NCBI RefSeq assembly: GCF_013155545.1
Contig: NZ_JABJVV010000001.1
Location: forward strand, 558,001 to 622,000
Direction: 5' to 3'
DNA length: 64,000 bases
Source: Caenimonas soli
Lineage (GTDB): Bacteria > Pseudomonadota > Gammaproteobacteria > Burkholderiales > Burkholderiaceae_C
In this document: positions 42,967 to 50,555 of the stretch, in pieces
Layout of the letters: each line of letters opens with the position of its first letter
How positions within the stretch are numbered: position 1 is the stretch's first letter
The notes under the pieces: generated by a model
Told to the model about the DNA's origin: nothing
The model's input: only the letters and a program-made list of their open reading frames with translations
The model's database searches: none
Translations under genes and position numbers: made by a program

Positions 42967-43383
42967 CTAGTGCACCGAGTCCAGGAACGGCGTGCCCGGG
43001 TCGCTGACGTAGAAGATCACCACCTTGAGCGGCTCCGACGAACTGCGGTTGTAGCCCGTCATCTTCACGTGGGGCGGCTCCACATACGCCTGGCCGGGGC
43101 CCACCACGATGGGTGGCCGGCCTTCGAGTTCGAGCGTGAACTGGCCCTCCAGCACATACACGGTGACGGGTGAGCGATGCGTGTGAAAGACCGTGCGCTC
43201 GCCCGGCTGGAACGCTGCCGTGAGGACGCGTACCTGCTGCCGCTCGCCACGCGGCATCTGCTCGACCATTTCCGAAAGCACCTGGCTCGGCCGGGCCAGG
43301 CCGGGCTGCTGGGCAAAAGCCGGTATCGCCCAGTTGGCCAAAAGCAGCAGGATGGCTGCGGCGCGCGGCAGGATGGTATGCAT
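42967..43383 (-). CDS. Exported cupin-domain protein
   Basis: A 138-residue protein with a signal peptide (MHTILPRAAAILLLLANWAIPAFAQ) and one cupin domain: QPGERTVFHTHRSPVTVYVLEGQFTLELEG and the second motif GPGQAYVEPPHVKM. The histidines in FHTHRS are typical metal ligands. The role is unknown; many such proteins bind a metal in the periplasm or act as small dioxygenases. The start has GAGGAA before the ATG. It is divergent from the LysR gene at 43484, which may control it. Confidence 0.8.
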   Translation of the reverse strand: MHTILPRAAAILLLLANWAIPAFAQQPGLARPSQVLSEMVEQMPRGERQQVRVLTAAFQPGERTVFHTHRSPVTVYVLEGQFTLELEGRPPIVVGPGQAYVEPPHVKMTGYNRSSSEPLKVVIFYVSDPGTPFLDSVH

Positions 43384-43483
43384 GGCGGGTTCCTCGAATC
43401 GATGTGGGTCAAGTCTAGAAAATTCCTTGCCCGCGCAACAGCCGCGCGTTTGCATAATGGGGCCGCAAGACTGCGGGGTGCGA

Positions 43484-44377
43484 ATGTTCGACTGGGACGA
43501 TCTCAAGCCATTCCTGGCGGTGGCTCGGCACGGCAGCACGACGGCGGCCGCACGGGCCTTGGGCATCGATCAATCCACCGTGCAGCGGCGCCTTGCGGAA
43601 CTGGAAAGGCGCATCGGTCAGCCCCTGGTTCAGCGTCATCCCAGCGGCTACCGGCTGACCGCCTATGGCGAGGAATTGCTGCCCCTGGCCCAGGGCGTTG
43701 AGCGTCAAGTGGCCGGCCTGGAGGAAAAAATCCGGTTGTCGGCGCGCGAAGTCAACGGCTTGTTGCGCCTCACCTGCCCCGAACCGCTGGTGGCACGCAT
43801 CACCCGCTCACCATTGCTGGACCGCCTGGGGGCACGCCACCCCGGCCTGCGCGTGGAGTTCGTCACCACGGACCACTACGTCGATCTCACGCAAGGTGAA
43901 GCCGACGTGGCCCTGCGCTCGGGCGACACGGTCGATAACAAACTGGTCGGCCGCAAGGTGGGCGAATCGCTGTGGGCGGTTTACGCCGGGCGCGGGTATG
44001 TGCAAAAGCACTGCGCTCCCGAATCGGTGCAGGCCGCGGCGGGGCACGACTGGATCGCACTGGACGCCTCGATGCCGAACCACCGCTCCACCCAATGGCT
44101 ACGCCAGGCAGCGCCCAACGCAAGAATCGTCGTGACCAGCGGCAGCGTCCTGGGCATGGTGCATTCCGCCAAGGCCAACGTCGGCCTGGCCGCCCTGCCC
44201 ACAGCACTCGGGGACGCCGAGCCGGACCTGGTGCGCCTCTTCGGCCCGGTGCCCGAGCTCACGAGGATCTGGCGCATCCTCACCACCCGGCAGTTGCGTC
44301 GCACGCCACGGGTGGCCTCGTTCTTCGAGTTCATGGTGCAGGAAACGGCGACGCTTCGGCCGATATTGACGGGGTAG
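43484..44377 (+). CDS. LysR family transcriptional regulator
   Basis: A 297-residue LysR protein. HTH at about 3-60: DDLKPFLAVARHGSTTAAARALGIDQSTVQRRLAELE, then the substrate-binding domain with EADVALRSGDTVDNKLVGRKV. The N-terminus MFDWDDLKPFL is typical for this branch. The target is probably the divergent cupin gene (gap 100 bases) or itself. The DUF1810 gene starts 2 bases after its stop and is likely in the same transcript. Confidence 0.87.
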   Translation: MFDWDDLKPFLAVARHGSTTAAARALGIDQSTVQRRLAELERRIGQPLVQRHPSGYRLTAYGEELLPLAQGVERQVAGLEEKIRLSAREVNGLLRLTCPEPLVARITRSPLLDRLGARHPGLRVEFVTTDHYVDLTQGEADVALRSGDTVDNKLVGRKVGESLWAVYAGRGYVQKHCAPESVQAAAGHDWIALDASMPNHRSTQWLRQAAPNARIVVTSGSVLGMVHSAKANVGLAALPTALGDAEPDLVRLFGPVPELTRIWRILTTRQLRRTPRVASFFEFMVQETATLRPILTG

Positions 44378-44379
44378 GC

Positions 44380-44805
44380 GTGCACCAGGACCCCTTCGAT
44401 CTGGAACGATTCGTCGCCGCCCAGGCGCCGGTGATCGACGACGTCTATGAGGAGTTGCGGCGCGGCCGCAAGACCAGCCACTGGATGTGGTTCATCTTCC
44501 CGCAGCTCGAGGCGCTGGGCATGAGTGCCATGGCCAAGCGTTTCGGCATCGCCTCGCTGGCCGAGGCCCGCGCCTACCTGGCCCATCCGGTCCTGGGCCC
44601 GCGTCTGCTGGGGTGTTGCGCCTTGCTGCTGGACGTGCAAAACCGAAACATCCACGAGATCCTGGGACATCCCGACGACCTCAAGTTTCGGTCCTGCCTG
44701 ACCTTGTTCAGGCAGGCCGCGCCGGACGAGGCCTTGTTCTCGCAATGCCTGGACAAGTACTACGGCGGCCAGCCGGATCCACTCACCGTCAGCCTTGCTC
44801 GCTGA
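44380..44805 (+). CDS. DUF1810 family protein
   Basis: A 141-residue protein, starting at a GTG that lies 2 bases after the LysR stop. The family pattern is clear: DPFDLERFVAAQ, YEELRRGRKTSHWMWFIFPQL, GMSAMAKRFGIASLAEARAYLAHPVLGPRL, DDLKFRSCLTLF and DKYYGGQPDP. Its cellular role is not settled; some relatives are described as ADP-ribosylation-linked or NADAR-associated. A GGGG stretch inside the LysR end can serve as ribosome-binding site. Confidence 0.85.
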   Translation: MHQDPFDLERFVAAQAPVIDDVYEELRRGRKTSHWMWFIFPQLEALGMSAMAKRFGIASLAEARAYLAHPVLGPRLLGCCALLLDVQNRNIHEILGHPDDLKFRSCLTLFRQAAPDEALFSQCLDKYYGGQPDPLTVSLAR

Positions 44806-44865
44806 TCAGGGCCGAGTGCCGACATCACGGCCGCGTGTACCGCACGGCCCGGCTGTAGCGCGGCT

Positions 44866-44982
44866 GACCGCGAACACATTGAAGCCCGGACCTTCGACCA
44901 CGTTGCCACCGCTATCCGTTAGCACCACGGTGTCCGCCCCGGCGTCCAGAGCCCCCAAGAGGCCCATCGTCAGATCGGATGG
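44866..44982 (-). pseudogene. Remnant of a class IV aminotransferase
   Basis: About 39 codons encode PSDLTMGLLGALDAGADTVV followed by LTDSGGNVVEGPGFNVFAV, the conserved segment of branched-chain/D-amino-acid aminotransferases (fold type IV) where the EGPGFNVF loop contacts PLP. Both the N-terminal part with the PLP lysine and the C-terminal part are gone, and unrelated sequence follows on each side. It is a decayed fragment between DUF1810 and the AcuI-like gene. Confidence 0.65.
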
Positions 44983-45036
44983 GGCGGTACCATCCATATG
45001 CGGGATATGCCCGTGCTCAAGCCCAGGTATTTTGTG

Positions 45037-46029
45037 ATGGACACCTTTCGCGCCTACCTCATCTCGCGCCAGGACGCCCAGGTCCGCGCCGCATTCACCG
45101 ACATGGACCGTTCGCAGCTCGACCCGGGCGACGTGGTCGTGCGCATCGACTACGCGAGCATCAACTACAAGGACGCGCTGGCCGCGACCGGCAAGGCGCC
45201 GATCATCCGGCGTTATCCGTGCGTGGGCGGCATCGACGCGGCGGGCACGGTGGAGAGCTCCAATTCGCCGCGCTTCAAACCAGGCGACACCGTCATCGTG
45301 CACAGCCATGGCTTCGGCGTATCCCAGCATGGCGGCTATGCCGGCCTGACGCGCGTGCCGGCAGATTGGGTCAACCTCGTACCGCCGGGACTGAGCGCGC
45401 TGGACGCGATCACCATCGGTGTCGCCGGCTACACCGCGGGGCTCGCCGTCGAGCTGATGGAGCACAACGGCCTGGCGCCCTCACGCGGCAAGGTGGTGGT
45501 GAATGGCGCCTCCGGCGGCGTGGCGAGCATCGCCATCGACATGCTGGCGCAGCGCGGCTACGAGGTGGTTGCGGCCACCCGAAAGACCAACGAGCGCGAC
45601 TACCTGCTCGGCCTCGGCGCGGCCGAAGTGATCGACAGCGCATCGCTCTCCGTCGGCAAGCGGCCGCTGGAAGCGGCGACATGGCAGGGCGCGGTGGACT
45701 CGCTCGGCGGGCAGGCCCTGGCGGACCTCATCCGCACGATGCAGCGTGACGGCGTCATCGCGAGCCTGGGCAATGCGATGGGCATTGAATTCACCAGCAC
45801 CGTCCTGCCGTTCATCCTGCGCGGCGTGCGGCTGATCGGCGTCAACTCCGACAACGAACCGCCGCTGCGCGCGCGGCTGTGGGAGCGCTTCGCCACCGAC
45901 CTGAAGCCGCGTCACCTCGCGAAGATCGCGCGGGTCGCGCCGTTCGAGGAATTGCCGGCACTGATCGAGGAAGTGGCCGGCGGGCGGATCAAGGGCCGGA
46001 CGGTGATCGAAATGGGAGCGCGCCGGTAG
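45037..46029 (+). CDS. acuI: MDR-family acrylyl-CoA reductase-like oxidoreductase (AcuI/YhdH)
   Basis: A 330-residue medium-chain dehydrogenase of the quinone-oxidoreductase type without zinc ligands. Key parts: DYASINYKDALAATGKAPIIRRYPCVGGIDAAG, TIGVAGYTAGLAVELMEHNGL and the Rossmann motif NGASGGVASIAID near 155. This matches the AcuI/YhdH branch, which reduces acrylyl-CoA to propionyl-CoA with NADPH. The ATG at 45037 fits the family start; two earlier ATGs overlap the aminotransferase remnant. It converges on the methyltransferase gene (1 base apart). Confidence 0.85.
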   Translation: MDTFRAYLISRQDAQVRAAFTDMDRSQLDPGDVVVRIDYASINYKDALAATGKAPIIRRYPCVGGIDAAGTVESSNSPRFKPGDTVIVHSHGFGVSQHGGYAGLTRVPADWVNLVPPGLSALDAITIGVAGYTAGLAVELMEHNGLAPSRGKVVVNGASGGVASIAIDMLAQRGYEVVAATRKTNERDYLLGLGAAEVIDSASLSVGKRPLEAATWQGAVDSLGGQALADLIRTMQRDGVIASLGNAMGIEFTSTVLPFILRGVRLIGVNSDNEPPLRARLWERFATDLKPRHLAKIARVAPFEELPALIEEVAGGRIKGRTVIEMGARR

Positions 46030-46030
46030 A

Positions 46031-46840
46031 TCACGGCCGCTTCGGAACTTCACCCTTGACCGCCCACGCCCGGGCGGTCAGTGCGATGGGCCCGTCGCCG
46101 GCCGATGCAAGCCGCCCCTTCAAGGTCTCCCGTATGCGATCCCGGGCGGCCGCGTCGAGCCCCGCAAGGTACGTGGGTGCCGCGCCCTGCTTCCCCAGGA
46201 AGGGAGTCCAGTAGTCGTCGAAGTTGCGGAAGACCGTGGGGATGTCGATGGCACGCACGGACACCGAGTTCAGTCCCACCTCGCGAAACAGCGACTCGAG
46301 GGGGTCAGGCTGGCAGATCGGAAAGCGCTCGGCCTGATCGAGTTTGGAATCCTGAGGATTAAGCTGCACCGCCACATCCCAGAAATTCCTCATCATCTGC
46401 ATGCCGCCGCCGTAGTCCCAGACATAGGCGCCTACCGTGCCTCCGGGACGCGTCACCCGCACCATTTCGGCTGCCATGACCTTGGGGTCCGGCACGAAAT
46501 TCAGTACCAACCCCGACACGGTGGCGTCGCAGGCGCCGTCCGGCCAGCCCAGTGCCAGCGCGTCGCCCACGTCGAACTGAGCCCGCGGGTCTTTGACCCT
46601 CTCGCGCGCAGCACGAACAAAGCCTTCCGCGCGGTCAATGGCGATGATCGAGGCCGGGTGCCGGCTGGCGAGGATGCATTCCGTGAGCGCGCCTGTTCCG
46701 CAGCCCACGTCGCCCCAGGCCAGGCCCGATTCATTGTCCAGCCATACGAGAAACTCGCTGGCCACCGGACGGCTCCAGCGCCCCACCCACTGCTCGTAGG
46801 CGTCACCAGAACCCCAGGTTTCTTTGGCGCTATCGGTCAT
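46031..46840 (-). CDS. Class I SAM-dependent methyltransferase
   Basis: A 269-residue methyltransferase of the UbiE/Methyltransf_11 kind. Motif I is GDVGCGTGALTE at about 43-54, the acidic strand-2 end is AIDRAEGF, and the motif IV region is SGLVLNFVPDP. It starts MTDSAKETWGSGDAYEQWVGRWS, a start shared by several small-molecule methyltransferases of unknown substrate. It is a single gene followed on the other strand by AcuI and preceded by the remnant pair near 47 kb. Confidence 0.8.
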   Translation of the reverse strand: MTDSAKETWGSGDAYEQWVGRWSRPVASEFLVWLDNESGLAWGDVGCGTGALTECILASRHPASIIAIDRAEGFVRAARERVKDPRAQFDVGDALALGWPDGACDATVSGLVLNFVPDPKVMAAEMVRVTRPGGTVGAYVWDYGGGMQMMRNFWDVAVQLNPQDSKLDQAERFPICQPDPLESLFREVGLNSVSVRAIDIPTVFRNFDDYWTPFLGKQGAAPTYLAGLDAAARDRIRETLKGRLASAGDGPIALTARAWAVKGEVPKRP

Positions 46841-46879
46841 TCCTGGCTCCTCGTGTGGATCAGGAATTATCCGGCGACA

Positions 46880-47053
46880 TCAGTCCAGTTTGATCCCGGC
46901 CGATTTCACCAGCGCGCTCCAGCGCTTGCTCTCCGCGGTGATGAACGCGGCGAACTCTTCCGGCGTGCCGCCGCCGATCTCGTTGCCGGGGCCGGTGATC
47001 TTGCGGATAGCCGAGCTCGGTCATGGTCGGGACGTCGGGCAGGCTGGGCAAGC
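46880..47053 (-). pseudogene. Remnant of a Bug/TctC receptor gene with internal deletion and frameshift
   Basis: Reading the minus strand, the first 17 codons give PSLPDVPTMTELGYPQD, the segment that follows the hinge in Bug receptors. The frame then shifts and continues as ITGPGNEIGGGTPEEFAAFI to AESKRWSALVKSAGIKLD and a TGA at 46880, the usual C-terminus of these receptors. About 50 residues in between and all of the N-terminal two thirds are missing. It ends at a junction with a GntR remnant. Confidence 0.8.
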
Positions 47054-47266
47054 GCTCTCATCCGCCGCGTCAACCGCGTGCGCCGCCTGCTCTCCTACCG
47101 CTCGACGCAGGACCGCCAGCGTTACCGGCAGCACTGCCAGCAGCATCTGGATGTGCTAGAACTACTGGAGCAGGAGCGCAACGACGAAGCCGCCGAGGCA
47201 TTGCGTGCCCACCTGACCAGTACCCTGAAGAACCTGACGAAGATTTCCAACCTCCTGAAGCCCTGA
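47054..47266 (+). pseudogene. Remnant of a GntR/FCD regulator (C-terminal part)
   Basis: About 70 codons encode ALIRRVNRVRRLLSYRS, then QRYRQHCQQHLDVLELLEQ and NDEAAEALRAHLTSTLKNL, ending at a TGA at 47264-47266. This is the last part of an FCD domain (the helix with R-x3-YRQHCQQH and EAAEALRAHL). The DNA-binding domain and first half are missing. It directly abuts the Bug remnant on the other strand. Four bases later the substrate-binding protein gene starts, so the lost regulator probably preceded it in one operon. Confidence 0.75.
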
Positions 47267-47270
47267 CGCC

Positions 47271-48008
47271 ATGAACATCGCGCCCGAACTGCTGCAACGC
47301 ATCGCCCCTACCGGCGTGCTGCGCGCCTCCATCAACCTTGGCAACCCCATCCTGGCCAACAAGGACCCGGCAACCGGAAAGCCCTTCGGCGTTTCGATCG
47401 ACCTGGCCCATGCTTTCGCACAACGCCTGGGGCTGCCGATCGAACTGGTGGTGTTCGACTCGGCGGGCAAGTCCGTGGAGGCGGTGACGCAGGAACGTGC
47501 CGACATCGGCTTCTTTGCCGTCGATCCACTGCGCGGCGAGCACATTGCCTTCACAGCGCCTTACGTACTGATCGAGGGCAGTTACCTGGTGCGGCAGGAC
47601 TCCGCCCTCCAATCGAACGCTGAAGTCGACCAGCCCGGCCGCCGTGTCGTGGTCGGCAAGGGCAGCGCCTACGACCTGTTCCTCACACGCGAGCTGAAGC
47701 ACGCGGAAATCGTGCGTGCCCCCACCTCGCCGGCTGTGGTCGACCTTTTCGTCGAGCAGGGCGTGGAGATCGCGGCCGGCGTGCGGCAGCAACTGGAGGC
47801 CGATGCCCGGCGCCTGCCGGGCCTGCGCTTGCTGCCGGGGCGCTTCATGGTGATCCAGCAGGCGATGGGCCTGCCCAAGAGCCGGGGCGCGGAAGCGGCG
47901 ACGCTTCTTGCACAGTTCGTGGAAGACATGAAGGCCAGCGGCTTCGTCAGCGAAGCGCTCAAGCGGCACGGCATAGAAGGTGCTTCGGTCGCGCCTGCCG
48001 AGGCATAG
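47271..48008 (+). CDS. Substrate-binding domain protein (SBP_bac_3 type) without signal peptide
   Basis: A 245-residue protein with the amino-acid-receptor fold: GVLRASINLGNPILA, FGVSIDLAHAFAQRLGLPIELVVF, ADIGFFAVDPLRGEHIAFTAPYV and KGSAYDLFLTRELKHAEIV. Periplasmic receptors of this type normally begin with a signal peptide, but this one starts MNIAPELLQRIAPTG directly and no in-frame start upstream would supply one. It may act in the cytosol as a sensor or binding protein. No transport genes are adjacent. Confidence 0.78.
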   Translation: MNIAPELLQRIAPTGVLRASINLGNPILANKDPATGKPFGVSIDLAHAFAQRLGLPIELVVFDSAGKSVEAVTQERADIGFFAVDPLRGEHIAFTAPYVLIEGSYLVRQDSALQSNAEVDQPGRRVVVGKGSAYDLFLTRELKHAEIVRAPTSPAVVDLFVEQGVEIAAGVRQQLEADARRLPGLRLLPGRFMVIQQAMGLPKSRGAEAATLLAQFVEDMKASGFVSEALKRHGIEGASVAPAEA

Positions 48009-48165
48009 CCGCCAACAGTGCGAATCGCCATGTAATTTCGTCTCCGGCGAGCGCCGATGCTGAGTGCATGTTTGCGCTCTGTTGCAATGTGCACGAGATA
48101 GTTGCCCATTATCAAACGGCGTAGCAACGCATCACGGATCAACTTTCTTTGAAAGGGGAATCACC

Positions 48166-48843
48166 ATGCGGAGAAAATTTCCTGCCATCGCTGCACTGGC
48201 GCTCGGTGGACTGCTTCTGTCGAATCTGATGATGAAAAGGCGGCACGCATCGGCTCCCACCGTGCCCGTCGAGGAGCCGAGCGGCACCCATCTGCCGGTC
48301 GGCACGGCTACCGCCACGGTCGCTGCGCTGCTAGCCGGCGGATGGCTAGTATCGGCGCAGCTGAAGAGAATGCGCGGACCAGGCGCGATGGCATCGGTCG
48401 AAGAGTCCATCGAGCTGAACGTTCCCGTCAGCGTGGCCTACAAGCAGTGGACCCAGTTCGAGGAATTTCCGAGGTTCATGGACAGCGTTCAGGAAGTGAA
48501 GCAGCTCGACGAAACGCACACCCATTGGCGCGCCAGGGTCGCTGGCAAACCCAAGGAGTGGGACGCCGAGATCACCGAGCAGGTCCCGGACGAGCGCATC
48601 GCGTGGCGCAGCACGAGCGGAGTCAAGAACTCAGGCGTCGTCACCTTCCACAAGCTTTCGGATTCGCGCACGAAGCTCATGCTGCACATGGATTATCAGC
48701 CCGAGACCACCGAGGAAAGAATCGGCGGCGCATTGGGCGGCGTCAAGCTGATGACAAAGAGCAATCTGAAGCGCTTCAAGGACCTGATCGAAGCGCGCGG
48801 CGTGGAAGCCGGCGCTTGGCGCGGCTCTGTGGCGCAGCACTGA
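48166..48843 (+). CDS. SRPBCC (START-like) domain protein with N-terminal membrane segments
   Basis: A 225-residue protein. Two hydrophobic segments (about 5-22 and 46-66) anchor it; the C-terminal 150 residues form an SRPBCC/polyketide-cyclase domain (SIELNVPVSVAYKQWTQFEEFPRFMDSVQEV, then WDAEITEQVPDERIAWRS and GGVKLMTKSNLKRFKDLIE). Such domains bind hydrophobic ligands; the family is often seen as stress-linked membrane proteins, but no ligand is known here. An AAAGGGGAA site precedes the ATG. Confidence 0.82.
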   Translation: MRRKFPAIAALALGGLLLSNLMMKRRHASAPTVPVEEPSGTHLPVGTATATVAALLAGGWLVSAQLKRMRGPGAMASVEESIELNVPVSVAYKQWTQFEEFPRFMDSVQEVKQLDETHTHWRARVAGKPKEWDAEITEQVPDERIAWRSTSGVKNSGVVTFHKLSDSRTKLMLHMDYQPETTEERIGGALGGVKLMTKSNLKRFKDLIEARGVEAGAWRGSVAQH

Positions 48844-48877
48844 GGTTGCGATCTCAGCGGCTAGGTACCATCGGCGG

Positions 48878-49150
48878 GTGACCGTCATCCACCGTATCCG
48901 CCTCGAGCCGGGCGGCATCATCTTCGATGCCGCCTCGGACCAGCCGTTGCTTCTGTCCGCCGCTGCGGCCGGCGTTGAGTTTCCCAGTTCCTGCCGCAAC
49001 GGGACTTGCCGCACGTGCATGAGGCAGCTTCTGAGCGGTCGCGTTACCTACCGCATCGAATGGCCGGGCCTGTTGGCCGAGGAAAAGGCCGAGGGCTGGA
49101 TCCTTCCGTGTGTGGCGTACCCAGAGGCTGACCTGGTCATCAGCGGCTGA
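48878..49150 (+). CDS. 2Fe-2S ferredoxin-like protein
   Basis: A 90-residue plant-type ferredoxin domain starting at GTG. The cluster ligands are C39, C44, C47 and C78 (CRNGTCRTC then LPCVA). It should carry electrons for an oxygenase or reductase in the cytosol, but no partner is adjacent. Only 34 bases separate it from the SRPBCC gene, so they may share a transcript. Confidence 0.87.
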   Translation: MTVIHRIRLEPGGIIFDAASDQPLLLSAAAAGVEFPSSCRNGTCRTCMRQLLSGRVTYRIEWPGLLAEEKAEGWILPCVAYPEADLVISG

Positions 49151-49292
49151 CGGCTACATCCGGATTACAAAAGCGGAACACGTTGAATGTGCCGCGAATA
49201 CCGGAGCTTCCCATACTCCATCCGTCACCGGAACGGGTGGGCCCGGAGCGAAGCCCCCCAGCCCGATTACCCTTTCGCTCGAGGAGTCCACC

Positions 49293-49682
49293 ATGAACCA
49301 CCGTATCGCATCCGCCATCACCTTCGCCTCGACCGTCGCAGCCGCTACGGTTGCGGCTGCCTTCCTGACCACCAGCGCGTATGCCGAAACCCCGACCATC
49401 GACACCACGGTCTTCGTCAGCACGCGCAGCCGGGCCGACGTGCAGGCTGAACTCATGGGCCAGCGCGGCCAGATCACCGTCGCGGCCAGCGAATGGACGA
49501 TGCAGCACAACGATGCCCGCCCATTCCAGAGCACCCTCACGGCCGAACAGGTCAGGTCCGAGTACAAGGCCGCGCGCAACGAAGTGCGGATGCTGACCGG
49601 CGAAGACAGCGGCTCGAGCTACTTCGCGCAGATGCGCCGCAGCGCACCCAGCGGCACCATCGCTGCCCGCTTGGCGCAGTGA
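49293..49682 (+). CDS. Small secreted protein, DUF4148-like
   Basis: A 129-residue protein with a signal peptide ending in SAYA-ET. The mature part contains TRSRADVQAELMGQRG, which resembles the T-R-A-x-V-x-A-E-L segment of the DUF4148 proteins of Burkholderiales, then an Ala- and Ser-rich region. The role is unknown. GAGGAG precedes the ATG. The family link is weak. Confidence 0.6.
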   Translation: MNHRIASAITFASTVAAATVAAAFLTTSAYAETPTIDTTVFVSTRSRADVQAELMGQRGQITVAASEWTMQHNDARPFQSTLTAEQVRSEYKAARNEVRMLTGEDSGSSYFAQMRRSAPSGTIAARLAQ

Positions 49683-49806
49683 GCTTCGCCAAGGCCCGGC
49701 CGGTTTCGTGCCGGGCCGTTTCGTGGATGGCTTGCCACCGGGGCGCGAGGCGCGCAGACTGCCCTTTCAGATCCCGCATCGGGGTCTCAACCGTGGAGGC
49801 AAGATC

Positions 49807-50010
49807 ATGACCGTCGCACGCATCACCGAAATCAGCTGTGTCAGTGGCACGAGTTTCCAGGACGCGATCGTCCAGGGCGTCGAGCGCGCCAACAAGACCC
49901 TGAAGAACGTCAAGGGCGCCTGGGTCAAAGACCAGGAAGTGACCATCGACAATGGCAAGGTGACGGGATACAAGGTGATCCTGAAGGTGACGTTCATCCT
50001 CGCGGATTGA
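49807..50010 (+). CDS. Dodecin family protein
   Basis: A 67-residue protein of the right size for dodecin, which forms a hollow 12-mer that stores flavin (riboflavin or FMN) in the cytosol. Seen: ITEISCVSGTSFQDAIVQGVERANKTLKNVKGAWV and KVTFILAD, with the W at the end of the first half that stacks on flavin. A GGAGG lies 10 bases before the ATG. Confidence 0.87.
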   Translation: MTVARITEISCVSGTSFQDAIVQGVERANKTLKNVKGAWVKDQEVTIDNGKVTGYKVILKVTFILAD

Positions 50011-50049
50011 TCGCAGGTCCGTCGGACCACGGGCGGGCATACTGGCAGG

Positions 50050-50331
50050 ATGGATTCAGACCCGCCGCCGTACTGGCTCTACCTCCTGGAGTGCGAGGGC
50101 GGCAGTTATTACGCCGGCGTCGCCCTCGATGTGGAGCACCGATTCACACTGCACGTACTGGGGCGCGGAGCGCGCTACACCCGGGCCAACCCTCCAATTC
50201 GGATCGTGGCCGCGCGGCAGTATCCCGACAAGGGCTCGGCCCTGAGCGCAGAGTACGCGCTCAAGCAATTGCCTCGTGCCGAGAAGTTGAAGTTCTTTGC
50301 CCGCTCCCTACTCCCGCACGACTGCCGCTAA
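50050..50331 (+). CDS. GIY-YIG nuclease superfamily protein
   Basis: A 93-residue single-domain protein. WLYLLECEGGSYYAGVALDVEHRFTLH gives the GIY-YIG-like pair (here LYLLE and YYAGV) with the Arg that follows; AEYALKQLPRAEKLKF is the later conserved helix with E. Members of this UPF0213/YhbQ-like group are predicted nucleases of unknown target. The 3' end overlaps the convergent small gene. Confidence 0.85.
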   Translation: MDSDPPPYWLYLLECEGGSYYAGVALDVEHRFTLHVLGRGARYTRANPPIRIVAARQYPDKGSALSAEYALKQLPRAEKLKFFARSLLPHDCR

Positions 50332-50526
50332 TTCCCACGCGCCGCTGCCGTTCTCGCGGCGCAGAACGTACAGGCCGTCTTCCGTGTCCACCTTCCACCA
50401 GCGGCGGCCCGAGCCATACCAGCGGTCGATGATCGACTGAACCACGACACGCCTGCTGCCAAACCAGATCACGCTGGGCTCGAGTTCGGCCAGCGGTCCC
50501 ACGTCGCATTCAACCCGCAAGTCCAT
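50308..50526 (-). CDS. DUF6504-like small protein
   Basis: A 72-residue protein with a compact beta-rich pattern: VIWFGSRRVVVQSIIDRWYGSGRRWWKVDTEDGLYVLRRE. It resembles the small domain found alone or with DNA polymerase Y-type genes (DUF6504), where the domain is followed by a lesion-bypass enzyme; none is here. The ATG at 50526 was chosen; an in-frame start 12 codons upstream overlaps the peptidase promoter. It is divergent from the oligopeptidase gene. Confidence 0.55.
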   Translation of the reverse strand: MDLRVECDVGPLAELEPSVIWFGSRRVVVQSIIDRWYGSGRRWWKVDTEDGLYVLRRENGSGAWELAAVVRE

Positions 50527-50555
50527 TGCAGCACGATACCCGGCAAAATCATCCC

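Noticed and set aside
44983-45465. Longer minus-strand frame upstream of the aminotransferase fragment
   Set aside because: Beyond 44982 the reading is antisense to the AcuI-like gene and shows no aminotransferase sequence, so only the short fragment is kept.
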